From positions 1,067,001 to 1,131,000 of the forward strand of contig JBCAMK010000004.1 in NCBI GenBank assembly GCA_038503065.1: a DNA stretch of 64,000 nucleotides, read 5' to 3'. This DNA is from Paragyromitra xinjiangensis (taxonomy: Eukaryota > Ascomycota > Pezizomycetes > Pezizales > Discinaceae). A model generated the notes under the pieces. It saw only the letters and a program-made list of their open reading frames with translations, made no database searches and was not told the origin of the DNA. The translations under genes were made by a program, and so were the position numbers. Below are positions 24,773-36,940 of this stretch, piece by piece (positions within the stretch are counted from its first letter, which is position 1; every line of letters begins with the position of its first letter).

Positions 24773-24962
24773 CCGTATTATCTGGATTATAAAGAACCGG
24801 CCCGAACCCGGCAGTTCTAAATTGGCCTTCGGAAAACCTCAAAAAAGCGTCAGATTGCTGTCCCAATCAAGCACCCACTTTCCTGATAGAGTAATTTCAA
24901 TTGTTGTATTTCAACTGAGCCTACCTAGTCCAGACTAGTTCTTTATGACCGGGATAATACGG
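24773..24962. mobile_element. MITE family A, copy 2 (190 bp, TA-flanked)
   Basis: Ends CCGTATTATCTGGATTATAA and GGGATAATACGG with TA outside both. The interior (GCAGTTCTAAATTGGCCTTC, CCTGATAGAGT) matches the reverse complement of the copy at 14121-14327. Confidence 0.8.
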
Positions 24963-25113
24963 TATGTACAACAAATACCACATAACCTTGCCTTCCCCGC
25001 AGCAGGGCAGTGTAGCTTTACTCTTAATCTCGCAAACCCTACTATGATTATCGTTTGAGCTAGTATACCCTTTCTATAGCTATCTCGTTACCTTAAAGCG
25101 CATATCTAAAACC

Positions 25114-28100
25114 ATGGATTTAACTAGAGCTAAACTTGAAAGAGGGAAACAAAAAATGAGGAGCCTGACGCACAAGTCTTCCAGCACAACAATAGGAACC
25201 CTAAGTTCTGCCTCAGAATCAACGAGAGAGATAACCACGCTAGGGAAGAATGGATCAACTTCGTCGCTAACTGCTACTACTCCACCACCAGCAGGGGAAT
25301 TAACTGCTTCTGATGTACGGGGAGCAGCCAAATCAGCGATCGCTGCTAATTCGACTTCGATGGGGCTAGTATCCCCTGGATGCAGAGATGGAGCGATCGA
25401 GCAACTTCCTGCTATCAATTCACCGCCGACAGAAGAGTTAACGGCTTCAATTATTCAAAAAGTGGCTTCGCCAACACCTACCAGTTCTTCTACAACAAGA
25501 TCAATAGACCCTCCAAAAAAAGGTTCTTCGATCAAACCATCTCCTGTTGTCCACATACTGCCAACAAGGGGTCCCTCAAGCTTGCGGGGGGTGGTTGAGC
25601 TGTCTCCTACAGTTAGAGGTGGCTCCCAAAATTCTCAGTATGTTTTACCTTTCATATGTATTGATCACTGCTAACCGCTCACCACTTATATAGACAAAAA
25701 CCCCTTTCTTGTTGGAAAGAAGCTTTCGGCAAGCTTTCCGATGAGCAACGCAAGAACCTGCAGGTTTCCGACCCCGCGGGCTCAGTTGAAGCAGAGCTTG
25801 AACGAGTACGAATGGTCAAGGAGAAATGTATCCAGGGACAGAGAACTATCACATTGCCAGGCGGTAAAATTATTGTTGTAAGAGACAAAATACAAGGCAT
25901 TCTAAAGAAAATGCAACAATACGTTGTAATCGGCGACATTGCTATCCAACATCACCCGGAAACTGTAGCACTTGTGTGGGCTGGAGTGAGATTTTGTATG
26001 CAGGTACGCTAGTGGAATCACTACCTACTGCAGCTGTGGGTAATCGAAACAAGAATTAGGGTTACTGATGTTTATTAGATTGTCCTCGACGATATGGAAG
26101 CCTTTGAGGCAGTTGTTTTGTTCTTAGAGGAAATCGCAAGCATCATAGGATCCTGCAGGATTTATGAAAATATATTCTCACCTGGCAATCTTGAATCTAC
26201 TGGGCGTGCTATGAAAGGAGTATTGTTTCTATACGTGGATGTCTTAAATTTTATTGCGGAAGCGAACATTTATTTCAAAACACCTACTAGAAGTAAGTAC
26301 TAATTTGGTGGTGGAAACTGAGCTGGTCCCTCTTCGAGATCGACTACAATTGAGTGATAAAGAGCGATAGATAAAACGTTCGGGTCTAACAGAGCTTGAT
26401 ACTTGAGTACAGAAAGGATCGCAAAGGTTTTCACGAAGCCTTTCGTGCTACGATTCGAGCCCATGATAGAAAGTATCAATGGAAAAAGAAAGGATCTCGA
26501 CGAGCTAGCACGAATAGCACATATGGATGGTATTTTCGCCTTCCAATTCCGGGTGATTCTTTGATTTGTTTGAGGTTGACGGTGTTTAGTTCAGAAACGA
26601 AAGACCCAGGGTAAGATTGTGTTGGCTTTGTTGGAAGGCAATTTCTAAATAAAAAAATATCCAGAGCAACTACAGGAGTTTCAAAAGTTGAACGACCAAC
26701 TTTCATTCTTTCAGTCGGATATCATCCTGATACGAGATGATCTTGCTAAACTGTTATTTGACATAGAAGGTCTGCATATAAATCCATAGTCATGTTAAGA
26801 TTCTGTTAATAGTCGATAGCGAAAAAACGGGCAGAGATCCTGCAATGGCTTTCTCCGGTCATGGTTAAGAATCATCACGAAGGTCTGAGGAGGATTCGTT
26901 TTGAAGGGACTGGAGAGTGGCTACTCGTCAAACCGGACTATGGGAACTGGATTGATTCAGATTCATCTTCTATACTTTGGCTTCGTGGAAAAGGTACGAA
27001 TTCTATTAAACTTTCTTGACGAGATTATTGATACTGATATTGCAATTTAGCTGGATCAGGAAAGTCAGTACTTAGGTCGGTTTATTTTTCTAACTATGGG
27101 TGAGTGTTTGCATATGGCCTGCTGATAATTGGTATTTTTGAAGCTCTTTCATCACGGACGCGCTTAGGGGAACACAGAAGTCGGTACCTGTTATATTTTT
27201 CTACTGCAATTATAAGGAAGAGGGTAGAAAAGAAGCGGGTAGTGTTTTGAGATCACTCCTGAAGCAACTATCGGCACAGTTCCCGAAACTGCATCAAGAT
27301 CTCATAGCTGCCCACAAAAAAGCGAGCGATGAGGGTCACAACCAAACATCCCTAGACTTCCACACAACAGAAACCCTTATACGAGCTACTATTTCCCAGT
27401 TCAAAACCGTTTTCATTGTGGTAGATGCGTTGGATGAATGTCACCCTGTGGAGAGGAAAATTCTCGTTAATTTCTTACTGGATCAAGCCGAGGCGACAAA
27501 CGGCTGCTCAACGAAAATATTCTTGGCTAGCCGTGACGAGCACGATCTCCATCGAATTTTTAGGGAGAAAAACATAGGCAAATACGTTATCAATTCGGAC
27601 GACACTGAAAAGGATATTCGGCCATTCGTAGAACATGAAGTGACGAGCTACGTGGAGTCGGGTGCTATCCTGGGTGGCGAAGTACCCACGGAGTTGCGGG
27701 CGAAATTGATTACAGGCCTAATCAAGAACGCAGACGGGATGTACGTCATTTAATCTTCAAGTTTGTGTAATCGGGTTAATTTTTTTAACACAAATCATAG
27801 GTTTCTCTGGGTCAAATATCAACTTCTACAGTTGTGCGAGGCAGCAAATAAGTATGAACTCATAGATCGACTCCACGAACCCCCACATGGCCTCGAAGAG
27901 ATGTACGAAGATATTTGGAAGAAGATCGGTCTTTTAGACAAGACGCAAAGGGATTGGGCTTATAGGACTATAAGCTGGATACTCCATGCCACAGGGCCTC
28001 TAAGCCCGGAATGTTTACTGGAAGCTACAGCGATTGAGCCAAACAATACCAAAACATTCGATGGGTCAAGAAAAGCATCGGATATCGGATATCTTGTGCG

Positions 28101-29268
28101 AGCCTGCAAGCATCTCATCATTCAAGATGCGCAGGGGCGTGTGCGGTTTATGCACCACTCGGTCCAGGAGTTCGCCAAAAGCCGGCCGGAAGTTCGCCAA
28201 CTCAAAGACGTTACCGCTGAAGTCTGTCTCATCGCCCTTAGCCATTCACCTGAAGGTGCCCCGTATCAGTGGCATGCAAGATACTCTCGCTCCAACGACA
28301 CCTTCTATAACCACGCAGTAAAAAATTGGGAAAAGTATTTGAGAGGCCTAAATAACTTTAAGATCCTTGAGAGAGCGGTGAAAAATTTTCTGCTAGACGA
28401 AGATACTTGTAGCAGGTGGATAAAACGAAGATTAGCTATGGATCATGCTTTCAGGTACCAAGCGTCGAGGCAAGGCATATTATCGGACCCGTCCCACGTT
28501 CTTAATTCCGTGGCTATTGCCATATATTTCAACCTACCGAAACTCGTCAAACATCTTCTAAAGACACAACCGGAGGTACGGAACCACGTTGATCCCGGCA
28601 CCTGGCAGTTGGTGTATCTGGCTGCTCTTGCGGGCAGCACTCGGGTGGTGGAGATACCAACCGGTGTTGGCGTCAACCCTAATGCCCTACAAGCAGTAGC
28701 CTACGGGGGAAATATGGCTATGGCGAAGATACTACTCAAAGCTGGAGTCGATTTCAATGCTCAGGGAGGGCATTACGGGAACGCCCTACAAGCAGCAGTC
28801 TCCGAGAAAAAGATGTCTGTGATGAAGGTACTACTCGAGGCTGGAGCCAACGTCAATACCCAAGGGGGGTATTATGGGAACGCCCTACAGGCGGCAGCCT
28901 ATAGAAGTAATGTGGATATGGTGAAGATACTGCTTAAGGCTGGAGCTGACGTTAATGCCCGAGGAGGGCGTTATATGAACGCCCTACAGGCAGCAGCCAG
29001 CAGGGAAAACATGGATATAGTGAAGATACTGATCGAGGCCGGAGCCAATGTCAATGCCCAGGGAGGGTATTATGGGAACGCCCTACGAGCAGCAATCTCC
29101 CGTGGAGCCGTGGATATTGAGGGAATACTAGTCAAGGCTGGAGCCGTAGATAACTATTCAGATAGTCTACCGCCAAAACTCTTTACTCTGCAGAGTGCTA
29201 CATTATTTTCAACATTTCGTTTTCTCTTCCCTATACTGTTACTCTTTTTATTGCAATACTTGTTCTAG
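25114..29268 (+). CDS. NACHT-ankyrin NLR (STAND) protein with apparent frameshift
   Basis: Ten exons: 25114-25637, 25694-26003, 26079-26296, 26395-26552, 26595-26610, 26665-26769, 26820-26993, 27051-27099, 27144-27740, 27801-29268; about 1205 residues if one extra base in exon 4 is ignored. A Ser/Thr-rich leader of about 174 residues precedes a helical N-terminal domain typical of fungal NLRs (SCWKEAFGKLSDEQR, ALVWAGVRFCMQ, FLYVDVLNFIAEANIYF). The NACHT NTPase follows with P-loop GKAGSGKS, Walker B FIVVDALDECHP and FLASRDEHD, then the winged-helix region (FLWVKYQLLQL) and ankyrin repeats. Fungal NLRs are sensors in immunity-like or incompatibility responses; the ligand is unknown. The frame shifts by one in an A/G-rich run near 26480-26497, so it may be a pseudogene or an assembly error. 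The C-terminus ends in a hydrophobic tail. Confidence 0.85.
28655..29152 (+). repeat. Tandem near-identical 99-bp ankyrin units
   Basis: Five consecutive 33-residue ankyrin units, each carrying GGxYGNALQAA-type cores and xLLKAGADVNA; the DNA of neighbouring units shares stretches such as GGGAACGCCCTACA. The similarity is much higher than in the F-box/ankyrin genes of this window, pointing to recent duplication or gene conversion. Confidence 0.8.
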
Positions 29269-29540
29269 ATTTCGATAATGCTTTCCGTTACTCTAAAATT
29301 TCCCCTTCTAGATCTGCTACAAGCACCACTTTTTTTCTTTTCTGTCTCGCCCTCTTTTCTATCCAACCCTCATTTTGGAGATTTTTAGTTCGCAGAAAGT
29401 GCAACTTCCATTTTAGTCTATCGATATCACCCAACCCGTTTTAGCATACAAATTTACATACTTTTATTGCAAGTTACCGACCTTTTTTTTCTTTCGCTAG
29501 TGCTGTGCTTATTCCTCGTCTCTCTTTCCCTTTCCCCCGC

Positions 29541-31575
29541 TCACCCCCAAGTCTCCTGTCTCCACCTCCCCTCCGTCTCCAACCTCTTCAACCACCCCTC
29601 CGCCTCCTCCCTCGACCACCCCACCCCTCCCCTCCCAACCGCACTCTCCCTTTCCAAAACCTCCACCAACGCCTCCCTTACCGCACTCGGCATCCTCCCC
29701 GAACTCCCACACACATAAACCACACCCTGTCTCTCCACCAACGCCTCAAAAACCTCCCTCCCACGCTCCCGTATCACATGCTGCACATACCGCTTCGCCT
29801 TCTGATCGCGCGAAAACGCCGTATGCAGCGTCAGCAACGACGGATCATGTGTCGTGAGCGTCTCCCACTCAGTCCGGAAGTAGAAATCAGCAGAGTGAGA
29901 GCGGGAGCCAAAGAATAGTATATTAGTCGGGATGACAGAGTCCGGGGTAGTCGAGGCAAGATGTACACGCTGCCAAACAAGTGCACGCATGGGTGCGACT
30001 CCAGTCCCAGGCGCAATCATGATAGCCGGCTTCGCGAGGTCGTCACGTGGACTCGTGAGGGTCCCGTGTTGGAAGGCAACGCTGATTGGGGCGCCTAGAG
30101 GGAGTGAGGAGAGCCAGCGTGTGCAGACGCCTTGGCGGATCTTTTTGATGACGGTGCGGTATTTGACGATTGCGGCGAGGATTTCGACCGTGCTGGACCC
30201 TTGGGTTGCTTCGCCGTTTGTAGGTGGTGGTGTAGTGGTTCCATTTTGGGTTGGGTTGAGAGGGGGGAGGTGGTGGCCTTTTTCGCTGCTTGCTATTGAG
30301 AATAGCCGCTCTCTTGTTCGGGGGATCACTTCGAGTAGCATGTCGAGGGGAACTTTCACACTGCTGAATTCTTGGAGAACCTCGAGGATGCTGCGGCGTG
30401 GGCGGGTTGTGTAGTCGTAGAGTTCGTCTATATACTCCGGGTTTGTGAATTCAGCTAGACGCTCTCGATGTGTCTCGTCGTTTGATAGGTTCGCGATGAT
30501 GCTGAAGAAGCTTCTTCGTGGAATGGAAGTGATATCCAAATGGTGTGTCAGCAGGGTTCTCAGTGTTAGTGGAAAAACTGTATGTGGTATTGGCGACGGT
30601 GGGAGCCTGTCTACTGGGATCTGAGGGTTGGGTATCAGTCGCAGAGGGCGGTCTGCTATTTGGTCCCAAGATTGAAGTTCCAGGAGATGATTGACGTCCT
30701 CGGGAAAGTTTTTAGGAAGAATCGAGATTGTGTCTCCGGGGGAGTATGACACCTTGGTGGGTAGATTGATTGTGATATGCCTGACGTCTTGCCAATGTGA
30801 CTCAGGCGTAACACGAGTATTCTGTGATACTATACCAAGGAGAGCCCCAGGACGAGGGACCTGAATACGGGATGTTATATCCTTAGGGGATGCGCCATTC
30901 GAGCTTAACACAGCCTCATCAAGCTCCAAGATATATTTCGGCGGCAGCAGTTGATCCGCCGGAATCGGCACAATCCCATCAGGGAGCGGATGCCTCTCCA
31001 ACAAAACCTCCAAAAGCCTTGTAGACCACGGTAAAAACGCCCCATCTACACTATACGAAAATCAGCATCAGCAAGACCCCACCACCCAAAGCCACACTTT
31101 CAATGTGCACTGACTCAAATGCATGTCACACCCACCCTTCAGCATGCTGTTCATCCCCCTCTCCTCTCCCCGCCACCTGCTTCGCCCCAAGCTGTAAAAA
31201 CCTCTTATGAACCTTCCGAACCGCCCAATTGAACTTCAAATACGTGCTATCCCCACATCCGAACGTCGTGAACTCTGTGTTACTCAGCCAGTCGCTGGGG
31301 AGCTTCTTCCGTAGCATGAATTTCCAGAATGCTAGCATGTTGGTGCACATTTCGCCCTGGCCTGTGGTGGCGGCGATGAAGATGACGATGGGCCATAGTG
31401 GGAGGGAGGAAAAGGGTGTGAGAGAGGATGCTGGGAGACAGGTGGAGGCGAAGTGGAGGCGCTCGGCGGTGCGGGAGAGTTCGTGGGCGAGGTCGGCGGC
31501 GGTGCCGGTTTCGGAGCCGTAGAGGATTAGGAGCCTTCGAGGTGGTAGGGGTGGGGGAGGAGTGGGAGGTGGCAT
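29541..31575 (-). CDS. TAH18: NADPH-dependent diflavin oxidoreductase Tah18
   Basis: Two exons, 31575-31136 and 31050-29541, phase-consistent, 649 residues (yeast Tah18 is 623). The N-terminal flavodoxin domain binds FMN (LLILYGSETGTAADLA, FIAATTGQGEMC, FGCGDSTYLKFNWA, GRGEGDEQH). A connecting FAD domain follows (RLFSIASS) and then the NADPH-binding domain (MIAPGTGVAPMRAL, YVCGSSGRMPSAVREAL), ending with an aromatic Trp two residues before the end. Tah18 passes electrons from NADPH to Dre2 in cytosolic Fe-S cluster assembly. It lies tail to tail with the NLR gene at a distance of 272 bp. The middle domain has a Pro/Thr-rich insertion (around NGTTTPPPTNGEA). Confidence 0.93.
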
Positions 31576-32712
31576 TTTTATGAGGTTTTTGGTGAGTGAG
31601 AGTTGGTGAGAGAAGGGTGAGGTTGGAATGCAGGTTTAGTGCGGCGTTTGCCGGGCTGTTATCGATAAAGATTTTAGAGGCCGGGTAACGACTTTCTTGG
31701 CCTTGACGACTGCCCAGAGGTTAGTCCAAAGGGAAAATCAAACATTTGTTGGTGAGAAGAGCGACTTTCTAGCTCAAGAAAATGCAATTAAACACCTACA
31801 ATGATCCTTATTAGGTCCTTCTGCTTCCTCAGTCTAAACCACCATTTAGCGACACTACCCCAGCTTCTATTAATTATCTGGGAGTTTTTAAAATTGCTTA
31901 ATATTGCCATCTTAGTGTCAGCGTATGAGACAAAAGCGAGAATTGTGTTTTGATTGGCCAAACAGCTCAATTGCAGCCAGGAAACGGGCGTTGACCTGGA
32001 GAGTGGGGATTCAACCATCGCGACCAGTAATGCTACAGGTTTACATGTATCCTGTTATCTTAGTTTGGACGTGCCTAACATTCCCCAAATATTACATAGA
32101 AACACCAGCAACAGGACACATGCAGCTATTCACCACTTTTCATGCGCTGTAATGCACGTTACCAACCAGCACCAAAACGAATATTTACCAAACAATATTC
32201 AATTGAGATAGTCAATCATACGGTGCCCCATTTCCCGTTACGACGCGACTACCGCATATATCGAGTGACAACCCATGGATCAGAGCCGCACATCCACAAC
32301 CTTGCCACTCTACGGCAGACTGTCTCAGCCCAACCAAACACTTCAATGCACGATACCTATCGGGAGGAGTTGTCTCCGCCAAGCCAAGACACGTTATTTG
32401 TCGGGAGCGAAAAAGCAAAGTCGCCTCCTCCAATAAAGCCCCACGATTTCCCAGCCCTTATGCAGCATCAGCCGCCAACACGCACGTCCCTTGGCCACCT
32501 TACAATTCCTGCGATAGACAGCGCAGACGTAAATACAGCCTTGTTCTTCTTGAACATCTCGATATGTCTGTTCGGTTGTGGTCGCGTTTCCCACCGTCCT
32601 CTTATCCCTGAGGAAGTGACTTGAGGTGTGTAGTCCGACCAGTAACGGAGCTACTGAAGTATTTACAAAGCTGACACAAACCCATAGCTCTCTCTCCCAT
32701 TAAACTCCGAAC
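31576..32712. other. Divergent promoter region
   Basis: Between TAH18 (-) and the small membrane-protein gene (+). A TACATGTA palindrome lies at 32042-32049. An open frame at 32142-32624 overlaps others on the opposite strand and has no recognisable motif, so I do not call it. Confidence 0.55.
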
Positions 32713-33329
32713 ATGGCCCCAACCCCCACTCCCGAGTCCGATGACACCGGTCTAACAGGCGTTCACGTCGCCATCCTCGTAATCTGCATCTTCGTCCGTC
32801 CCTGCTACTCTACTCCATCCCTATCCTACTACTCCTAAACTAACACCCTTAGATCTTCGCCATAATCCTCACAGCCCTAATAATCTGCCGCTACCGCAGA
32901 GACAAACGCCGCGCCCAACTCAACCAACAAATCTCGCGCACACCAACCCCCACCCCCATCCGTCCACTCAACATTCCTAGCTCCCGCGGCAACATGTCAG
33001 AACTCCCCCGCCCACAAAACGCCTTCGCCCCAACATCATCAATAGGACGAGCAACATCCACCAACAAATCCAACACCACAACCGTAGCAGAAGCATCAAG
33101 TGCCGCTCGTCCCCAAAACCCATCTCCTGATTCAGCGGCAGCCCCGGGGAGAGCTTCGACTTGGTCTTCGCCGAGGTATGGGGGGATACCTGGTACTCGC
33201 CCGCAGAAGGCCGTGCCCCACCCAGATGCGGTCCCGACGAGGAGTGCGTTGAGTTCGAGGAATGTTGTGCCGAATGGAGTTGTGCAGGGGACGGTGGGGA
33301 CGGGGCAGGGGTATTGGTATGCGAGGTAG
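32713..33329 (+). CDS. Small single-pass membrane protein, unknown function
   Basis: Two exons, 32713-32793 and 32853-33329, phase 0; the intron has a CTAAACTAAC branch region and a TTAG acceptor; 185 residues. An N-terminus of about 17 residues precedes one hydrophobic segment spanning the splice site (VHVAILVICIF / IFAIILTALIICRY), followed by a basic stop-transfer (RRDKRR) and a Pro/Ser-rich cytosolic tail ending GQGYWYAR. The topology is Nout/Cin by the positive-inside rule. No family recognised; similar short TM plus disordered-tail proteins are common in ascomycetes. The first splice donor (GTCCGT) is weak. Confidence 0.6.
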
Positions 33330-36155
33330 GGTGTGGGTTGTGAGAGGGTTTATGGCTGTAATGGGTTTCAATGTATATTTTCTTAGTGGGGTATCATCGT
33401 AATCAACGTGGGAGGTGTCCTTTTGTATCTCTGGGAGATGGGATTGGAATCACTCCTGTAGAGCAGAGACTTATGAACTACATAATCATGAGATATCCGT
33501 TCCTATCACTGCTCTACGGTGATCCTTGAAGACGTGGCCAAATACTTCGTGACCAGAGAGAAACACCAACGGCATCTATAGCATCGTGACAGCCTGTACA
33601 CCCATTCGATTGGCCTCTGAGCCCGCAGAACTTATAACAAAACTTGAAACTTAACATACTATGCACTTCTAACTGGGTGAGTAATAAGCCCGACTGGCAA
33701 CATCATACGATATCACTCGATAAATCTTAGCCGCAAAAAAACCTACGTGAGAGCCATCAACAAAGCAAATTCTGATAATTCCTTCCACACCCTTCTCATG
33801 TGATCATATTTTAGCAGTCACACAAAGAGATATTACCACTCGCACACTCCCACACTTGCATCACCACTTTCTCACCCGCACCACATTACCATCGCTGCTC
33901 CTACCACTACCACCCACGTTCTTTCCATCACCAACGCCCTTTCCATCACCATAACCGCGAGGACCATTATTTAGTTCCAATACACATGTCGAAATCCCAC
34001 ACAAACTAGATTCAACACCAAAACAACATTAATCACCAACGCGTTGACAGACCCCCCGCCTGGCAGTGAAGAACGATCATACACATTCACCACCGGACAG
34101 ATTAAAACCCACTACGATGGACTTAGATCTGTTCATGCACACCTGAACAAACCCCATGGACGAGAAGCCGAAATCATTTTATTTATCGTCAAGACTAGAG
34201 TAATCATCACCCAGGAGTGGGAGTACAGTGCTCAAAGGAGGGCCACATGTTTCTGGCTAGAGTTGATCGTGCTTTCTAGCATTATATTACATGGAAATCA
34301 GATTAGCTAGGAAATTTCTAACCATGATGATGGACTGCTTCGAGGTGAGTATGATGCTGGCAGAGACATTATTCGCTTCGTTGGGTTTTGTGATGTTAAC
34401 ATTGTTGCTTTTAGGACGCTATTATGGCTCTGGTTGCAGACTTAAGTGGAAGCAGCCTTTGACATTGCTTCAGGCTTCATGGTAACTAGCAACTGCATAA
34501 CAAAGTTCAATCTTGTCGGCGCTATCACGTAAAGTCTTGCATGGGTATTCAAATCCCAGCGAACAATGCATAATGGCAAATCCTCATGAATACCCCATTT
34601 TATATTCAGGATAGCCCGCAGGTTACGACTTGAGATATCCTTACCGAGCTCTGGGAACACGATATTAATCACAACAAGATATTAATCACAACTGCACTAA
34701 CTTCAACAGCTTCTCGAGGACCTTACAAAACTCCTACTTCCGGGTCTTTGTATCAAGCATATTGAAACATTCGCAATATTTCAACAGTTTCGTGTATGGC
34801 TGAAACCTATCTATCCTAACCCCCCGAATAGGTTAATGGGATGGAAATGGTATTTACTATGATCAATGGTCCGCATCGTGGAAATAGAAACAAGGCCAGC
34901 GGAGCCAATTTTTATTAATGAAGCCGGTACTAGTACTCGCCATTCTTCATAACTAGGAATTGGCATAAGCTATCTTGGACCGCCATCAGACTCAATCATG
35001 ACACTCGAGCTTAAAATTCAACATCGGAATAACCATCGAAATCGGAATGAGTACTGCCTACAACGTATGATTCCATTGCTGGCACCGTTCACACAACACG
35101 TTGAGTATCAAAACATGTTATAGTGTGCGAAAAAGTGATTGGCTACATCGCCTCTGATCAATGTCAAGATCAGGAAGCCGGAAACACATTGGAACTAGGA
35201 AGCCTGCTATACCGACGCTGATTTGGCAGCTTTGATAGTGGTTTAACCAGAACATTTGGGAAATACCTTCATCGACCTAGAGGGCTCTGACACCACTAAC
35301 GAGTAGCTTCTCGGAAAGAAAATATTAGAACGCCGGGAAAGGTGCGATACGAACACTATCGATGAAATTAATACACATTGTATGACTTTCAAGGTGTAAG
35401 TCACCCATTTACACTAGCAAGTGCCTTGAGTTTTTCGCTAATACTCTCTTTGCTAGGCGCGCACGCTCAAGAGCAAGGTTATTGTTAATATCGACTATGT
35501 GCTTCTGGAGTGGGACATTTAAAGGCTGTGAAAATCTCATAGACGTTCTTATTAGTACTTCTTTGAGTCTTATATTTATGGACTGGACTGAGTCTGGGTG
35601 GCGGATATAAAAATGATTGTATCACAGTGAATAAATAGAAAATTAAAGCATAAAACAAAATAAAGTGGAGAGCAGAAATGATTTGTAGCCCAGTGTCGTC
35701 TTGGTAAATCATAGGCACTCACTCGATCAATCATTACTACAGCGGAAAAAAGACCCGCCATATACCGTATTTTCTCGCAAATAACAAATACAACTGGACT
35801 GAGGCTGCATGGTAGAACGGTAACATCACTGGCCGAGGCAGCAGAGCCCTTAATATCTACGTCAAATCTGCAGATTACTTTGATTCTTAACTGGGTGTAA
35901 TTGAGCCTCAATGTCTACTTAGCCAATCCAACAGCAATTCTTGCCCTGCGGCCTCAGTCCGGTTGTATTTATTATTTGCGAGAAAATACGGTAGCCTTCT
36001 AGGTACTGATATTAATAGGATTCCCGGCCCGTTGGGTAAATCCATTTAGGGAAGTCCAACACCACCCCTAACCCTACTTGTGTAGCTTGAGCAACTACTC
36101 AAGCGGGGAACTGGAGATCATCACACTGTCGCCCATTACAAAAGGAATATCCATT
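33330..36155. other. Long intergenic region with one MITE
   Basis: No supportable gene over 2.8 kb apart from the MITE at 35765-35991. Fragments at 34044-34485 have coding-like stretches separated by an intron-like segment (GTGAGT at about 34346, TTTTAG before 34416), but no family resemblance; it may be a decayed gene. Confidence 0.5.
35765..35991. mobile_element. MITE family B, copy 2 (227 bp, TA-flanked)
   Basis: Best-preserved family B copy: ends CCGTATTTTCTCGCAAATAA and TTATTTGCGAGAAAATACGG form inverted repeats extending about 40 bp into TACAACTGGACTGAGG. TA on both sides. Non-coding. Confidence 0.85.
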
Positions 36156-36940
36156 ATGTCTCTCCTTAGCCTTCCAAACGAGCTTCTATATCAAATTGTT
36201 GAAAGTTTCGACATGCTAGACACATACTCCATCGTCCGAACAAATCGACGCTTCGAGAGTCTTTTTCACTCGACCCTCTCAAAATTTTCACCTAATGAAT
36301 TCGATTATGCAACGGTGTTATCCCTTGCAGCAGCAGAATCGGACGAAAAAACGATTAGATGCCTTCTTAAGAACGGGGCTCCAGTAATTATCGTGAGCCC
36401 ATCACATAGGTTGTACAACATATTTTCCGGGCTCTCCCAAGATGAGGTGAACGACGCGATCCACTGCTTGTTGGACCAAGCATCTGCAAAAGCCACTGGA
36501 CAGCGCTCCATTGGGCAGTTGAGAAGAAGAACGAAAATATGGTCAATTTGCTTCTCGACTGTGGGTGCAGTATTGACTTCCCTGGGGAGGATGGTTACAC
36601 AGCGCTTCATTTAGCGGCGGAGGCAGGCCTCGAAAAGATTTTCAAGCTGCTGTTGGAGAGAGGGGCCAATGTTAATGCCCAGACCTTGTCAAAGGATACT
36701 CCGTTAACCTTATCTTTGGTGAGGATGAGGATGGATGTCACGCGACTTTTGCTGAGTATGAATGCCGACCCCAACATTCGTAATAGCACTGGAGGAGCCG
36801 CTCTTCATGTTCTCAAATGTGTTGGACCTTGCCCTTGCCCCGGTGAAAGCATTTGTGGGTTGTTGTTGGAGAGTGGTGCAGACCCTACGCTCATAGATAA
36901 CTGGGGGGATCGAGCAATTGCAGAGTACAACTACGACTAA
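36156..36940 (+). CDS. Short F-box/ankyrin-repeat protein
   Basis: Best model: exon 1 36156-36409 and exon 2 36493-36940, giving 233 residues. It starts MSLLSLPNELLYQIVESFD, an F-box-like helix pattern close to that of the gene at 2416-4098, then an ankyrin repeat (TIRCLLKNGAPV), and after the splice TALHWAVEKKNENMVNLLL, GYTALHLAAEAGLEKIF, LLLERGANVNAQ and a final repeat. Reading frame 1 stays open across the putative intron but loses the ankyrin consensus, so an intron (donor GTTGTA, acceptor CAAAAG) or a one-base frameshift must be invoked; the intron signals are weak. Probably an SCF substrate adaptor by family; it may be a degraded copy. Confidence 0.6.

Larger units (their letters stand above)
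22725..25113. other. Intergenic region with three adjacent MITEs
   Basis: Contains the ATG11 5' flank, then a 1 kb stretch (about 23050-24050) without recognisable genes, then MITEs at 24113-24340, 24359-24567 and 24773-24962 directly upstream of the NLR gene. TACATGTA palindromes at 23851-23858 and 24504-24511. Confidence 0.65.

Noticed and set aside
29505..29918. Pro/Arg-rich plus-strand frames opposite the TAH18 3' end
   Set aside because: Antisense shadow of the GC-rich TAH18 coding sequence.
32142..32624. 160-codon plus-strand frame in the TAH18 upstream region
   Set aside because: Overlapped by equally long frames on the other strand, no motif, biased toward His/Pro/Thr as in random DNA.
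34044..34485. Two plus-strand frames separated by an intron-like segment (GTGAGT ... TTTTAG)
   Set aside because: Splice signals are good but the joined protein ends after about 25 more residues and matches nothing; no start codon context. Kept only as a possible relic.
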